Of a DNA stretch of 64,000 nt, positions 44,443-52,135 are shown in pieces. This stretch comes from Candidatus Gastranaerophilales bacterium (GTDB lineage Bacteria > Cyanobacteriota > Vampirovibrionia > Gastranaerophilales > Gastranaerophilaceae). How positions within the stretch are numbered: the stretch's first letter is position 1; every line of letters starts with the position of its first letter. Under the pieces are notes generated by a model. That model saw only the letters and a list, made by a program, of their open reading frames with translations, made no database searches and was not told the origin of the DNA. The stretch covers positions 1 through 64,000 of the forward strand of contig CANQNW010000006.1 of NCBI GenBank assembly GCA_947625305.1, given 5' to 3'. The translations under genes were made by a program, and so were the position numbers.

Positions 44443-45641
44443 TGGATAACGTTTCTAACCAATATAAGTCTTCTTTTGTGAACAATAATGATATTAGTTG
44501 TTCCAAAAAGACTTTACACGAACATAAGGCAGAAGTATCACAACGACAGCCTGATACTACAAATTTAAATAATTCTCCTCTCGGAATATATAATAGGGCT
44601 TTATATTCCAAATTGGATAAAACGTTAGAAGAAAAGAAACTTGATCCTAAAGAATTGCAAGATGCTCGAAAAGCCGGGCATGAATTAGGTATTTCTTATA
44701 AGGATAAACAAGGCAATTTTTTTGTATATGATAAAACGGATAGTAAATGGCTTTATGATAAAAAAACAACAAAAATTGTTAGAAAGCTGGATGAACAAGA
44801 AAATATTAAAAATGCAAAAATAAAAAGCAAATATATAAATCATTTGAAAAAAAGATATGATACTGATTATCTTAATTCGTTATTAATTGGAGATGAATAT
44901 GCAAAAATAAGATCTACAGGCAGCTATAAAAAAAATTACGGTAAAAAAAATATTACGGGTAATAAATATATTATTCAAAAAGCTATAGAAGGTGTTGAGG
45001 ATTCTGACGGAGTTTGTGTAAGTCCGTATGCAAACAAATTAGTATTATTTGGCCCCGGCTATTTCATTTATAGAGGTTATGTATCTGATCCTGTTGAAAG
45101 ACTTTCTCTTAATGTCAGTGCTAATGAAAATTTAATTAAAGAATTAGATATTTTATGTTCAACAGGTAAATATATAAATTCACAAGGCAAAATTAGTCAA
45201 TTAAATAATATGACACCTTTTTCATATAAAACTCCTGCAGAAGTCAAAAATTGGGGTGATAGAGAAGATCCTATTACACTATATTTTAAACATATGATAA
45301 ATGATGAAACTTATTCAGCTATTGTTGATATTACTAAAAAATATGCAAGAGGAAGTTTAAATTATCCTGTTTCATCAGTTACTCCTTGGATTGGTAAAGA
45401 ATTATATGTTACTGATGAAATGGTAAAAAATCTGCTCCAAAAAGCTAAAAATGTTGATAAAAAGATATATAATTTGATTTCTTCATATTGCTCGGGATAT
45501 TGTAGTGGCGGCAGTTATAATATGTCAACAGGACAATATAATGCAATGGACCATGTTGTTAATGAATATACTGATTACTTAAAATTATTAAATGGTGAAG
45601 AAATCAGCTTTAATGAAGATTTCGCTAAACTTAATTCATAA
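44442..45641 (+). CDS. HopA1-effector-like protein with shared N-terminal leader
   Basis: The frame opens at 44433, but ATG 44442 (399 aa) overlaps the upstream stop as TAATG and gives MDNVSN, matching the glycohydrolase leader. The motif PDTTNLNNSPLGIYNR starts at residue 37, against 36 in that protein. The C-terminal half resembles the HopA1/LanC-lyase-like effector fold as I remember it. It has a strand RGYVSDPVERLSLNVSANEN (about 211-230), MTPFSYKTPAEVKNW with the usually conserved Lys (about 263), DREDPITLYF (about 274-283), and a P-x-G segment TPWIGKELYVTDE. In OspF/SpvC phosphothreonine lyases the catalytic His lies where Ser is seen here, so lyase activity is doubtful. The family call is by pattern only. 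Confidence 0.5.
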   Translation: MDNVSNQYKSSFVNNNDISCSKKTLHEHKAEVSQRQPDTTNLNNSPLGIYNRALYSKLDKTLEEKKLDPKELQDARKAGHELGISYKDKQGNFFVYDKTDSKWLYDKKTTKIVRKLDEQENIKNAKIKSKYINHLKKRYDTDYLNSLLIGDEYAKIRSTGSYKKNYGKKNITGNKYIIQKAIEGVEDSDGVCVSPYANKLVLFGPGYFIYRGYVSDPVERLSLNVSANENLIKELDILCSTGKYINSQGKISQLNNMTPFSYKTPAEVKNWGDREDPITLYFKHMINDETYSAIVDITKKYARGSLNYPVSSVTPWIGKELYVTDEMVKNLLQKAKNVDKKIYNLISSYCSGYCSGGSYNMSTGQYNAMDHVVNEYTDYLKLLNGEEISFNEDFAKLNS

Positions 45642-45643
45642 TG

Positions 45644-46939
45644 TCATTTAAATATAATATCGGCAAAAAGTTTTGTGTTATCTTGGGAAAACCCTGTAAT
45701 TAGAACTTTATGTAATTTGTCTTTGTATTCATCTTTGTCATTTATCAGGACATTTATATAATTTTTTGTTACACCTTTTAAAAGAGTTGTCTTTTTATCT
45801 CTGTTTTTTTCAATTATTACTTCGTTTTCTGTTCCGATATTTGCTTTTAAAAATTCAAAATACTTTTTGTCTGAAATTTTTTGAATTATTTTACATCTCT
45901 CTTTTTTTACTGTTTCCGGTATTTGATTAGGCATTGTATCAGCTATTGTCCCTTTTCTTCTTGAATAAGGGAAAACGTGAATTCTTGAAAGGTTTAGTTT
46001 ATTAAGATTTTGTCTTGTTATTTCAAAGTTTTCCTCGGTTTCATCAGGAAATCCCATAATAATATCGCTCCCGATAAAAGCTTTATCAAATTTTGAATTT
46101 ATTAAATTTACAAGTTCAAAAATTTGAGAAACACTATAGTGCCTGTTCATGTTCTTTAATGTTTTATCGCAGACAGACTGCAGTGAAAGATGAAAGTGCG
46201 GGCAGAATTTTTTTGATTTTGACAGAAATTCGATAAAATCTTCATTAAGTTCTAACGGATTTAAACTTCCGAGCCTGTAGCGGTTAATGTTTGATTCTTC
46301 AATTTTCTCAAGCAGGTTTTTAAGTGTTTTTTTCTCTTTAAAATCCCATCCCCACTGCCCTATATGGATTCCCGTCAGAACCGTTTCATAATAGCCGTTT
46401 TGTGCAAAAAGATTGATTTGTTCAATAATATTTTCAATACTGTTTGAGCGATTTTTGCCCCTTGCAAACGGGATTGTACAATAACTGCACCTGTTGTTGC
46501 ATCCGTCTTGAATTTTAACCGATGCTCTTGTTCTATGTATTTGATGAATTTCTTCATATCTGAAAAAGTCGTGTTCAAATATGTCGCTTACCGCAATATT
46601 TTGATTTTTTTCTAATATTTTAACAATGTCATTTTTTTCTTGGTTGCCTATTACATAATCGGCAAGATTTTTTTTGACTATATTATCTTTTTCCAATTGT
46701 GCCATACAGCCTGTTAAAACGGTTATAATATTGGGATTTTCTCTTTTTGCCCTTCTTAAATATGATAAATTTTTACTGTCGGCGATATGTGTAACAGAGC
46801 AGGAATTTAATATGTAATAGTCCGCCTCCTGCGTTTTTGTTACTTCGCTATAACCTGCATTAGTCATTATCTCGGCAATTAAAGCCGATTCTATTTGATT
46901 TGTCTTACATCCCAATGTTTTTATAATAAACTTTTTCAT
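45644..46939 (-). CDS. mtaB: tRNA t6A37 methylthiotransferase MtaB
   Basis: A 431-aa radical-SAM methylthiotransferase, paralogue of the MiaB at 7784. The cluster cysteines of the N-terminal domain are in TLGCKTNQIESALI, NSCSVTHIADSK and GCMAQLE. The radical SAM CxxxCxxC is in DGCNNRCSYCTIPFARGKNRS. The KTNQxES form and the VTxxAxxK stretch are typical of the MtaB (YqeV) clade, which converts t6A37 to ms2t6A37. It converges with the HopA1-like gene 2 nt away and is separated by 24 nt from the downstream end of the metalloprotease-like gene. Confidence 0.9.
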   Translation of the reverse strand: MKKFIIKTLGCKTNQIESALIAEIMTNAGYSEVTKTQEADYYILNSCSVTHIADSKNLSYLRRAKRENPNIITVLTGCMAQLEKDNIVKKNLADYVIGNQEKNDIVKILEKNQNIAVSDIFEHDFFRYEEIHQIHRTRASVKIQDGCNNRCSYCTIPFARGKNRSNSIENIIEQINLFAQNGYYETVLTGIHIGQWGWDFKEKKTLKNLLEKIEESNINRYRLGSLNPLELNEDFIEFLSKSKKFCPHFHLSLQSVCDKTLKNMNRHYSVSQIFELVNLINSKFDKAFIGSDIIMGFPDETEENFEITRQNLNKLNLSRIHVFPYSRRKGTIADTMPNQIPETVKKERCKIIQKISDKKYFEFLKANIGTENEVIIEKNRDKKTTLLKGVTKNYINVLINDKDEYKDKLHKVLITGFSQDNTKLFADIIFK

Positions 46940-46963
46940 ATTAATTTATTATAAATTAAAAAT

Positions 46964-49270
46964 TTATTTTTCTTCCAATAAACTTTTATTATCGTGGTAG
47001 CCGAGTAATTGAGCAACTTTTGCGATTGTTTCGGGGAAATATCTTACAAGCATTTGATTTCTGGTCTTAAATTTTTCTTCATTTATTCCTACAGAACATA
47101 AAAGCGAATTAGTTTCCGCAATAAATTCCGATAATCCTTCCGCATCTTCATGATAATATGCATAAGGTGAAAAATAGTGAATAAATGCCTGCTCATTATA
47201 GGGCATAATCTTTTCAAAGGCATTCATTTCTTTTAAATATATTTGTTTTAAATCTTCATCTTCTGTTGCTTTTTTATTGTACGAGAGAAAATGTCCGATT
47301 TCATGGTTAATTATTCCCGAATTTAATCCTGATGTTAATATTAATTCATTTCCGTCGGCACTTGAATCAAAGTTACTGCAATAGTTCCATTTCTCAATAT
47401 TATTTAGTAGTGCAATAAGAGTATCAGCTTGAAGTGTCTTTAATGTTTTCCAAAGAACTTCTTGCGCATAGCCTTTAATAATGTTGCTTACGGGAAATTC
47501 TTTTGTACTTTCTCCATCCGAAATTGTTATTATATGATTTTTATCATCATATTTAACAGTATATTCTATCCCGTTTATTGTATTTTTAATTGTGTCTGCG
47601 GATGTTTTTTCATAACTTCTTTTTATATTAAGGATTTTTTCGCCTTTCTCGTTAGTTATTTCATAGGAGTAATCGCTTTTTATTATATTAGAGTTTTCAT
47701 CATTTAAAACATTGTAATGTCTTTCAATTAAATTTTTATACCTGTAAAATCTTTCATTGTATGAAATAGAGCCGTCAGGATTTTTTACTGCTTTTGAAAT
47801 TACAGTGCCTTGTGCGTTGGGCTTGAGAGAATTATCAAAATCGCAATTTATGCCGTCAGGGGAGGTGTCTTCTTTAAAGTCGCTTATATCGTAATATTTT
47901 GAATCATAAAGACCTTCAATAACTTTTGAAGATGTTGTATGAATAACTCCTTTTATTCCCTTGGTCTTATCGTCTAAGATGAGATGTGTCATTTCAGCAA
48001 TACCGTCAAATTTATTGTATTTAATACGGTAAATATCGTTGCCGTTCCTTTGGTATGATGTGCTGGAATTATCAATATCCTCCTGTGTCCTATTGTCGGA
48101 TAAAATCCCGGTATTATCGAATATTTTAACGATATAAACAGTTTGTTTATCCTCCGTGTAAAATTGCTTGCCGATTACTGCAGCTGTTGTTCCTTTTACT
48201 TGAAGCGGGATTATTTCAATATCATAATTGTCTTTTAACAGTTCATTTATTTGCGGATTAATTTTAGATAACTCGTAAAAAGCTTGAAGTTCATCATCAT
48301 CCAATAAAGATAGTGCATATGCTGAAGTCCTGCTGCAGCCTTGTTTTAGAAAATTTTTATATTGATTATTTGTTTTTTTGTTATTTTCTATATCTATAAT
48401 GTGAGGTATATAACTTTCGTGCACTCCTTCTTTATACATATTGATTGCTTTTTCAAAATCTATGTCATCTAATACTACAAAATCCAAAATTGTACTGTGA
48501 CATATCCCCATTTTAATTAATTGAACGGCTTTTTCCTGCTGTTCTTCATCGAGAAGACATAAATCTGATGCATTATATACAGATAAGCCCATATCCAGAA
48601 ACTTTTTAAAGTCTGATTTTTCTTTTTTATTTAGCGCAATAACAGTAAGTGCTGTTTCTATATCTATATCGTATTCCTGCATTAATTGCTCAAATTTATG
48701 CCGTTTAAAAATCGGTATTTCAAGAAAGGCCATTGCAACATCAGGTGAATAGCCTTTTTCTATAAGTTTTTTAGCTCTTCTTATCTGACCGTCGCCCAGT
48801 GTTATGTAATCTGAAATATAATCTTTGCCTATCCCTTCTTCATTGAGTTTTAAAGCTTTCCCATATAAGTTCTTTTTGCTGTTTATAATATGAATCAGCT
48901 TTTCATCATAAATGCCTATCTGCGCAAGGGCTAATGCCTTCTGATATTGTTCAGTTTTTAAATGAATTAATTGCGAAATTACATTATCAAAAACACCTTT
49001 TTTAGCCAGTTCACAAACTCTGTTATATTTGCTTATGCCTAAGTGCGCAAATTTTTTGGCTGATTTTTCGCAGACTCCGAGTTCTTGAAGTTCTTCAACT
49101 TTTGCATTATATAAGTTTATTTGATTTTGTCTTTTATAATATTTTTTACTTCCGAAAGATACGGAATTACTCGGTATAAAGCAATCGTTTTGTAATTGCT
49201 TATAATCTGATTTCACTGCTTTTTTATAAGTGTTTATTATTGGATTTATCGAAATTGATTGAACTCTCAT
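46964..49270 (-). CDS. Helical-repeat protein with C-terminal HEIGH zinc metalloprotease domain
   Basis: A 768-aa protein with a toxin-like layout. The leader (1-45) ends in NSVSFGSKKYYKR, with VSFG at 37-40. Residues about 55-345 are helical repeats of roughly 35-40 aa (for example EELQELGVCEKSAKKFAHLG, KLIEKGYSPDVAMAFLEIP, QLIKMGICHSTILDFVVLDD). Residues about 350-620 are beta-rich with YD-like units (KNPDGSISYNERFYRYKN). The C-terminal domain has HEIGH at 656-660 and EFIAE at 715-719. Together they form a gluzincin site like that of lethal-factor/Pro-Pro endopeptidase-type (ATLF-like) enzymes. No signal peptide. Catalytic residues look complete. Confidence 0.72.
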   Translation of the reverse strand: MRVQSISINPIINTYKKAVKSDYKQLQNDCFIPSNSVSFGSKKYYKRQNQINLYNAKVEELQELGVCEKSAKKFAHLGISKYNRVCELAKKGVFDNVISQLIHLKTEQYQKALALAQIGIYDEKLIHIINSKKNLYGKALKLNEEGIGKDYISDYITLGDGQIRRAKKLIEKGYSPDVAMAFLEIPIFKRHKFEQLMQEYDIDIETALTVIALNKKEKSDFKKFLDMGLSVYNASDLCLLDEEQQEKAVQLIKMGICHSTILDFVVLDDIDFEKAINMYKEGVHESYIPHIIDIENNKKTNNQYKNFLKQGCSRTSAYALSLLDDDELQAFYELSKINPQINELLKDNYDIEIIPLQVKGTTAAVIGKQFYTEDKQTVYIVKIFDNTGILSDNRTQEDIDNSSTSYQRNGNDIYRIKYNKFDGIAEMTHLILDDKTKGIKGVIHTTSSKVIEGLYDSKYYDISDFKEDTSPDGINCDFDNSLKPNAQGTVISKAVKNPDGSISYNERFYRYKNLIERHYNVLNDENSNIIKSDYSYEITNEKGEKILNIKRSYEKTSADTIKNTINGIEYTVKYDDKNHIITISDGESTKEFPVSNIIKGYAQEVLWKTLKTLQADTLIALLNNIEKWNYCSNFDSSADGNELILTSGLNSGIINHEIGHFLSYNKKATEDEDLKQIYLKEMNAFEKIMPYNEQAFIHYFSPYAYYHEDAEGLSEFIAETNSLLCSVGINEEKFKTRNQMLVRYFPETIAKVAQLLGYHDNKSLLEEK

Positions 49271-49537
49271 ATTTCTTTTAAAACCCTATATATAAAAATT
49301 TGCTATTTTAATGCAAAAAATGATTTTTAATTATTTCAAATATTTCTTTATGATATTATGGAAAGCAAAGCTATTAAAGGTTATTGGATTAATAATGCGG
49401 GTCAAAATCCAAAAGAAAACAATATTGATTTAATCAAAAAATAAGTGTATTATCGTACTAATAAATATATTTTACCAATTTCATAATTTGTATAGACAAA
49501 AACAATTTTCTTTTAAGATTGTATAAAAGGAGTATGT

Positions 49538-50641
49538 ATGTTTGAATTTTCGGTACCGATGCCGTATACAAAAGAGTTGATAGATGAAATTGAAACAATA
49601 AATCATGTAGTAGAAAAAAGTAAAATAACTTCAATGTATTTTGCTCTTCACTTTAATAGTCCAGATAATCCGGGGTTTGGGCAATCAAGAACTTCTCATC
49701 CGATTATAGATACCGGCTTTTGGATGGATTTAATAAAGTATACTTTTGAGAAGGGATTTGATTTTGTTTATTTGTTGAATTCACCAAAATCGTTTTTATC
49801 TGAGATTAAATTGTTCGATATACAATTAGAGAAATTAGATAAACTTTTGAATAATCTCAAGGAGGCGGGATGTAATAAATTAAGAGTATCAAATACCCAA
49901 TTAATGGGATATTTAATAAAGAATTATCCTGAATTTAAGTTATATGCCTCAACATCATTTGAATATTCTCAACTAAAACAATATATTATATTTCTTGAAA
50001 TGTTTCCAGAAGTTGTGGAAATAGTTCCTGCATTTGATTGTAATAAAAATTTTGAATTATTAAAGAATTTAAAAAAAATCAATCCTAACATCGAGATTGA
50101 ATTGATGGTAAATGAAGGTTGTATGCGTTCTTGTCCTTTAAGAATGCAGCATAATTTATCTATACCTATGATTCTTACGGAAACTTTTATAAAAAGAGAA
50201 TATATGTACAATCCTAATTTCTTTCTATCTTTGTGTGATAAGTATAATAAAAATTATTACAGAAATATATGTAACCCAAATTTGATATATCCTTGGGAAA
50301 TTGAAAAATATTCTGAATTGGGTTTCAAGAAATTTAAACTTGTTGGTAGAAATAATGAGTATTTCTCAAAAACAGGAAATAAGAAGATTTATGAGGTATA
50401 TTTAAAAGGTGTGGATGATTATAAACAAATAGAAAATGAAGAATATGGAAATCTAAATTATTATTATTCGTTTGTAAAAACGAAAATAAAGGAAATAAGA
50501 CCTTATTTGACTGATATAAATTATTTTATAAAAAATGGACATTTATGTTCATCAATATGCGGAGTTGAATGTAATTATTGTGATAATTGCGCAGAAGAAC
50601 TGAAAAAACATGTGAATATTGAACTCCGGAATATTGAGTAA
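49538..50641 (+). CDS. Peptidase U32-like protein with cysteine motifs
   Basis: A 367-aa protein related by pattern to the U32 family (UbiU/UbiV/TrhP/RlhA group). It has a TIM-barrel-like progression (ITSMYFALHF, GFDFVYLLN, NKLRVSNTQLMGYLI, LYASTSFEY, VEIVPAFDCN, IEIELMVNEGCMRSCPLRMQ). The NEGCMRSCPLR motif takes the place of the U32 E-x-F-x-H-G-x-x-C-x-S. Near the C-terminus CSSICGVECNYCDNC gives further cysteines, so an iron-sulfur cluster is likely, as in UbiU/V. Function and substrate are open. It stands alone, with a good ribosome site (AAAGGAG). Confidence 0.7.
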   Translation: MFEFSVPMPYTKELIDEIETINHVVEKSKITSMYFALHFNSPDNPGFGQSRTSHPIIDTGFWMDLIKYTFEKGFDFVYLLNSPKSFLSEIKLFDIQLEKLDKLLNNLKEAGCNKLRVSNTQLMGYLIKNYPEFKLYASTSFEYSQLKQYIIFLEMFPEVVEIVPAFDCNKNFELLKNLKKINPNIEIELMVNEGCMRSCPLRMQHNLSIPMILTETFIKREYMYNPNFFLSLCDKYNKNYYRNICNPNLIYPWEIEKYSELGFKKFKLVGRNNEYFSKTGNKKIYEVYLKGVDDYKQIENEEYGNLNYYYSFVKTKIKEIRPYLTDINYFIKNGHLCSSICGVECNYCDNCAEELKKHVNIELRNIE

Positions 50642-51028
50642 TAATGGTAGTAATAGAGATATCATTTTTTTGCAAGTGTACCCTAAAATAAATTTTAAGA
50701 AAATTTAATAATTTTTATTCGGCGAAAACTCTATAAATACACAAAAAAAATGTTTGCAAAGTTTGCAAACATCAAATAAACACGAGGATATTAAGAGAGA
50801 GAGTAAAAAATTTTTTTCTAAATCAGTTGTGATTAAATTTCTGATTTTTTGGCTCTTAACATTGCCTCAGTTTTTTTGTTTTTGTATCCTTTCATATCGT
50901 CTACTCTTATATAAAGTATTTTTTTTTTAGAGAATTGCTTTTTTGTATTAATTTGCTTAACAAAAGTTAATAAAACTTGAAAAATATTACTTGACATAAG
51001 CTTAAAGGAGTACGAAAATATCAAATGT
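50642..51028. other. 387-nt intergenic region upstream of the glutamate synthase operon
   Basis: Contains the perfect palindrome at 50750-50772, a weaker stem AAATCAG / CTGATTT (about 50820-50850) followed by T-run, and a TTGACA at 50991-50996 without a clear -10 at proper spacing. No convincing gene; the minus-strand frame here lacks a ribosome site. Confidence 0.5.
50750..50772. promoter_or_regulatory. Perfect 23-nt palindrome, operator or minus-strand terminator
   Basis: ATGTTTGCAAA-G-TTTGCAAACAT: 11-bp arms around one base. Seven A precede it on the plus strand, so on the minus strand it would be hairpin plus T-run (terminator-like), but no minus-strand gene ends here. It is 256 nt upstream of the glutamate synthase operon. 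Confidence 0.5.
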
Positions 51029-52135
51029 ATGTGTAGAATAGGCGCAATAAAATCAAAGAAATATTTACACCCGTCGATAGCCTTAAAATTAATGCGTTCC
51101 CAGCAAAAGGGACATGATAATTCAGGGTTTGCATTTGTAATGCAGGATTTGGGCGGAATTTTTAATGCACATAAAGAACTTCCGACATTATCAATGGCAG
51201 CAACCGTTGAAGGAACAAGAAGAGCAGAAGATATATTGCATGAACTGGGGTTTACCAGAGTACTGCAGTGGGCGCCCGAGGTTAATCATCAAAAGGGCTT
51301 AAAAATTGAGCCTATGCCAAACTATATTTTTGAAACTTTTCAATATCCTAAAAGCCATAAATATGCAACAAAAGAAGAAAAAGAAGAACTTTTAATTGAT
51401 ACTACACTTCTTTTAAGAAGGGAGCTTGAAAAGGATAATTTAGGCTATATTTACTCATTTTGGCCCGATGTTTTAACTTTAAAAGAAATCGGAAGTCCTA
51501 AAGATATAGGAACATATTTCGGACTCTGGGATGAAAATGAAGATTTATGCGCAAAAATCATTACAGCACAGTGCAGGCAAAATACTAATTATGATATTGT
51601 AAGATATGCAGCTCATCCATTTTTCCTTGAAGGATATACAGTTTTAGCAAACGGGGAAAATACTTTTTTTGAAAAAAACAGAGATTACCAACAGTCTTTA
51701 TATAAAGGTTATATTGGCTTTGAATCCGATTCTCAGTGCTTTTTATATACACTACATTATGTAAATAAGATATTAAATTGGCCTATTCAGTATTATAAAC
51801 ATACAATAACGCCTCTTCCGTATGAAGAAATTGAAAAAAGAGAAGATAGAGATGTACTTTTAAGGATAAAAGCTTCATTATCTCATCTTGAAATAAACGG
51901 CCCTAACACAATTTTAGGTGTTCTTCCTAATGGAGAACTTCTTTGTGTGTGCGATTCCAAGAAACTCAGACCTGTTGTAATAGGTCAAACCGATGATACG
52001 GTTATAATGACATCAGAGGTTACGGGGATAAATGATGTATTAGCGGATAGAGATACCTCAAAAGATATTTATCCCAATGAAAAAGAAACAATTATAGTAA
52101 ATAATGATTTAGCGGTGGAAAGATGGCAGCAGTAA
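51029..52135 (+). CDS. Glutamate synthase, glutamine amidotransferase subunit (archaeal-type, split)
   Basis: A 368-aa class II glutamine amidotransferase. The frame must start at ATG 51029 so that Cys2 (MCRIGAIKSKK) becomes the N-terminal nucleophile after Met removal. An ATG at 51025 in another frame stops after three codons. The motifs QQKGHDNSGFAFVMQD and YVLANGEN-like TVLANGENTFFEKN are typical of the class II fold. In the three-gene archaeal-type enzyme this subunit releases ammonia from glutamine. The only ribosome site (AAAGGAG) is an unusually long 18 nt away. It overlaps the next gene by 13 nt. Confidence 0.88.
   Translation: MCRIGAIKSKKYLHPSIALKLMRSQQKGHDNSGFAFVMQDLGGIFNAHKELPTLSMAATVEGTRRAEDILHELGFTRVLQWAPEVNHQKGLKIEPMPNYIFETFQYPKSHKYATKEEKEELLIDTTLLLRRELEKDNLGYIYSFWPDVLTLKEIGSPKDIGTYFGLWDENEDLCAKIITAQCRQNTNYDIVRYAAHPFFLEGYTVLANGENTFFEKNRDYQQSLYKGYIGFESDSQCFLYTLHYVNKILNWPIQYYKHTITPLPYEEIEKREDRDVLLRIKASLSHLEINGPNTILGVLPNGELLCVCDSKKLRPVVIGQTDDTVIMTSEVTGINDVLADRDTSKDIYPNEKETIIVNNDLAVERWQQ

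Noticed and set aside
33995-45641. Type III secretion system or its chaperone
   Set aside because: Effector-like domains are present but no secretion apparatus gene (ATPase, needle, ring) is in the window, so I do not claim the system.
49358-49444. 28-codon plus-strand ORF starting MESKAIKGYW
   Set aside because: No ribosome site before the ATG and no recognisable relative; possibly a chance frame or gene remnant.
50833-50997. Small minus-strand frame upstream of the glutamate synthase operon
   Set aside because: No ribosome site before any start, biased Lys-rich composition; the palindrome 60 nt downstream could be its terminator, so I keep only the palindrome.
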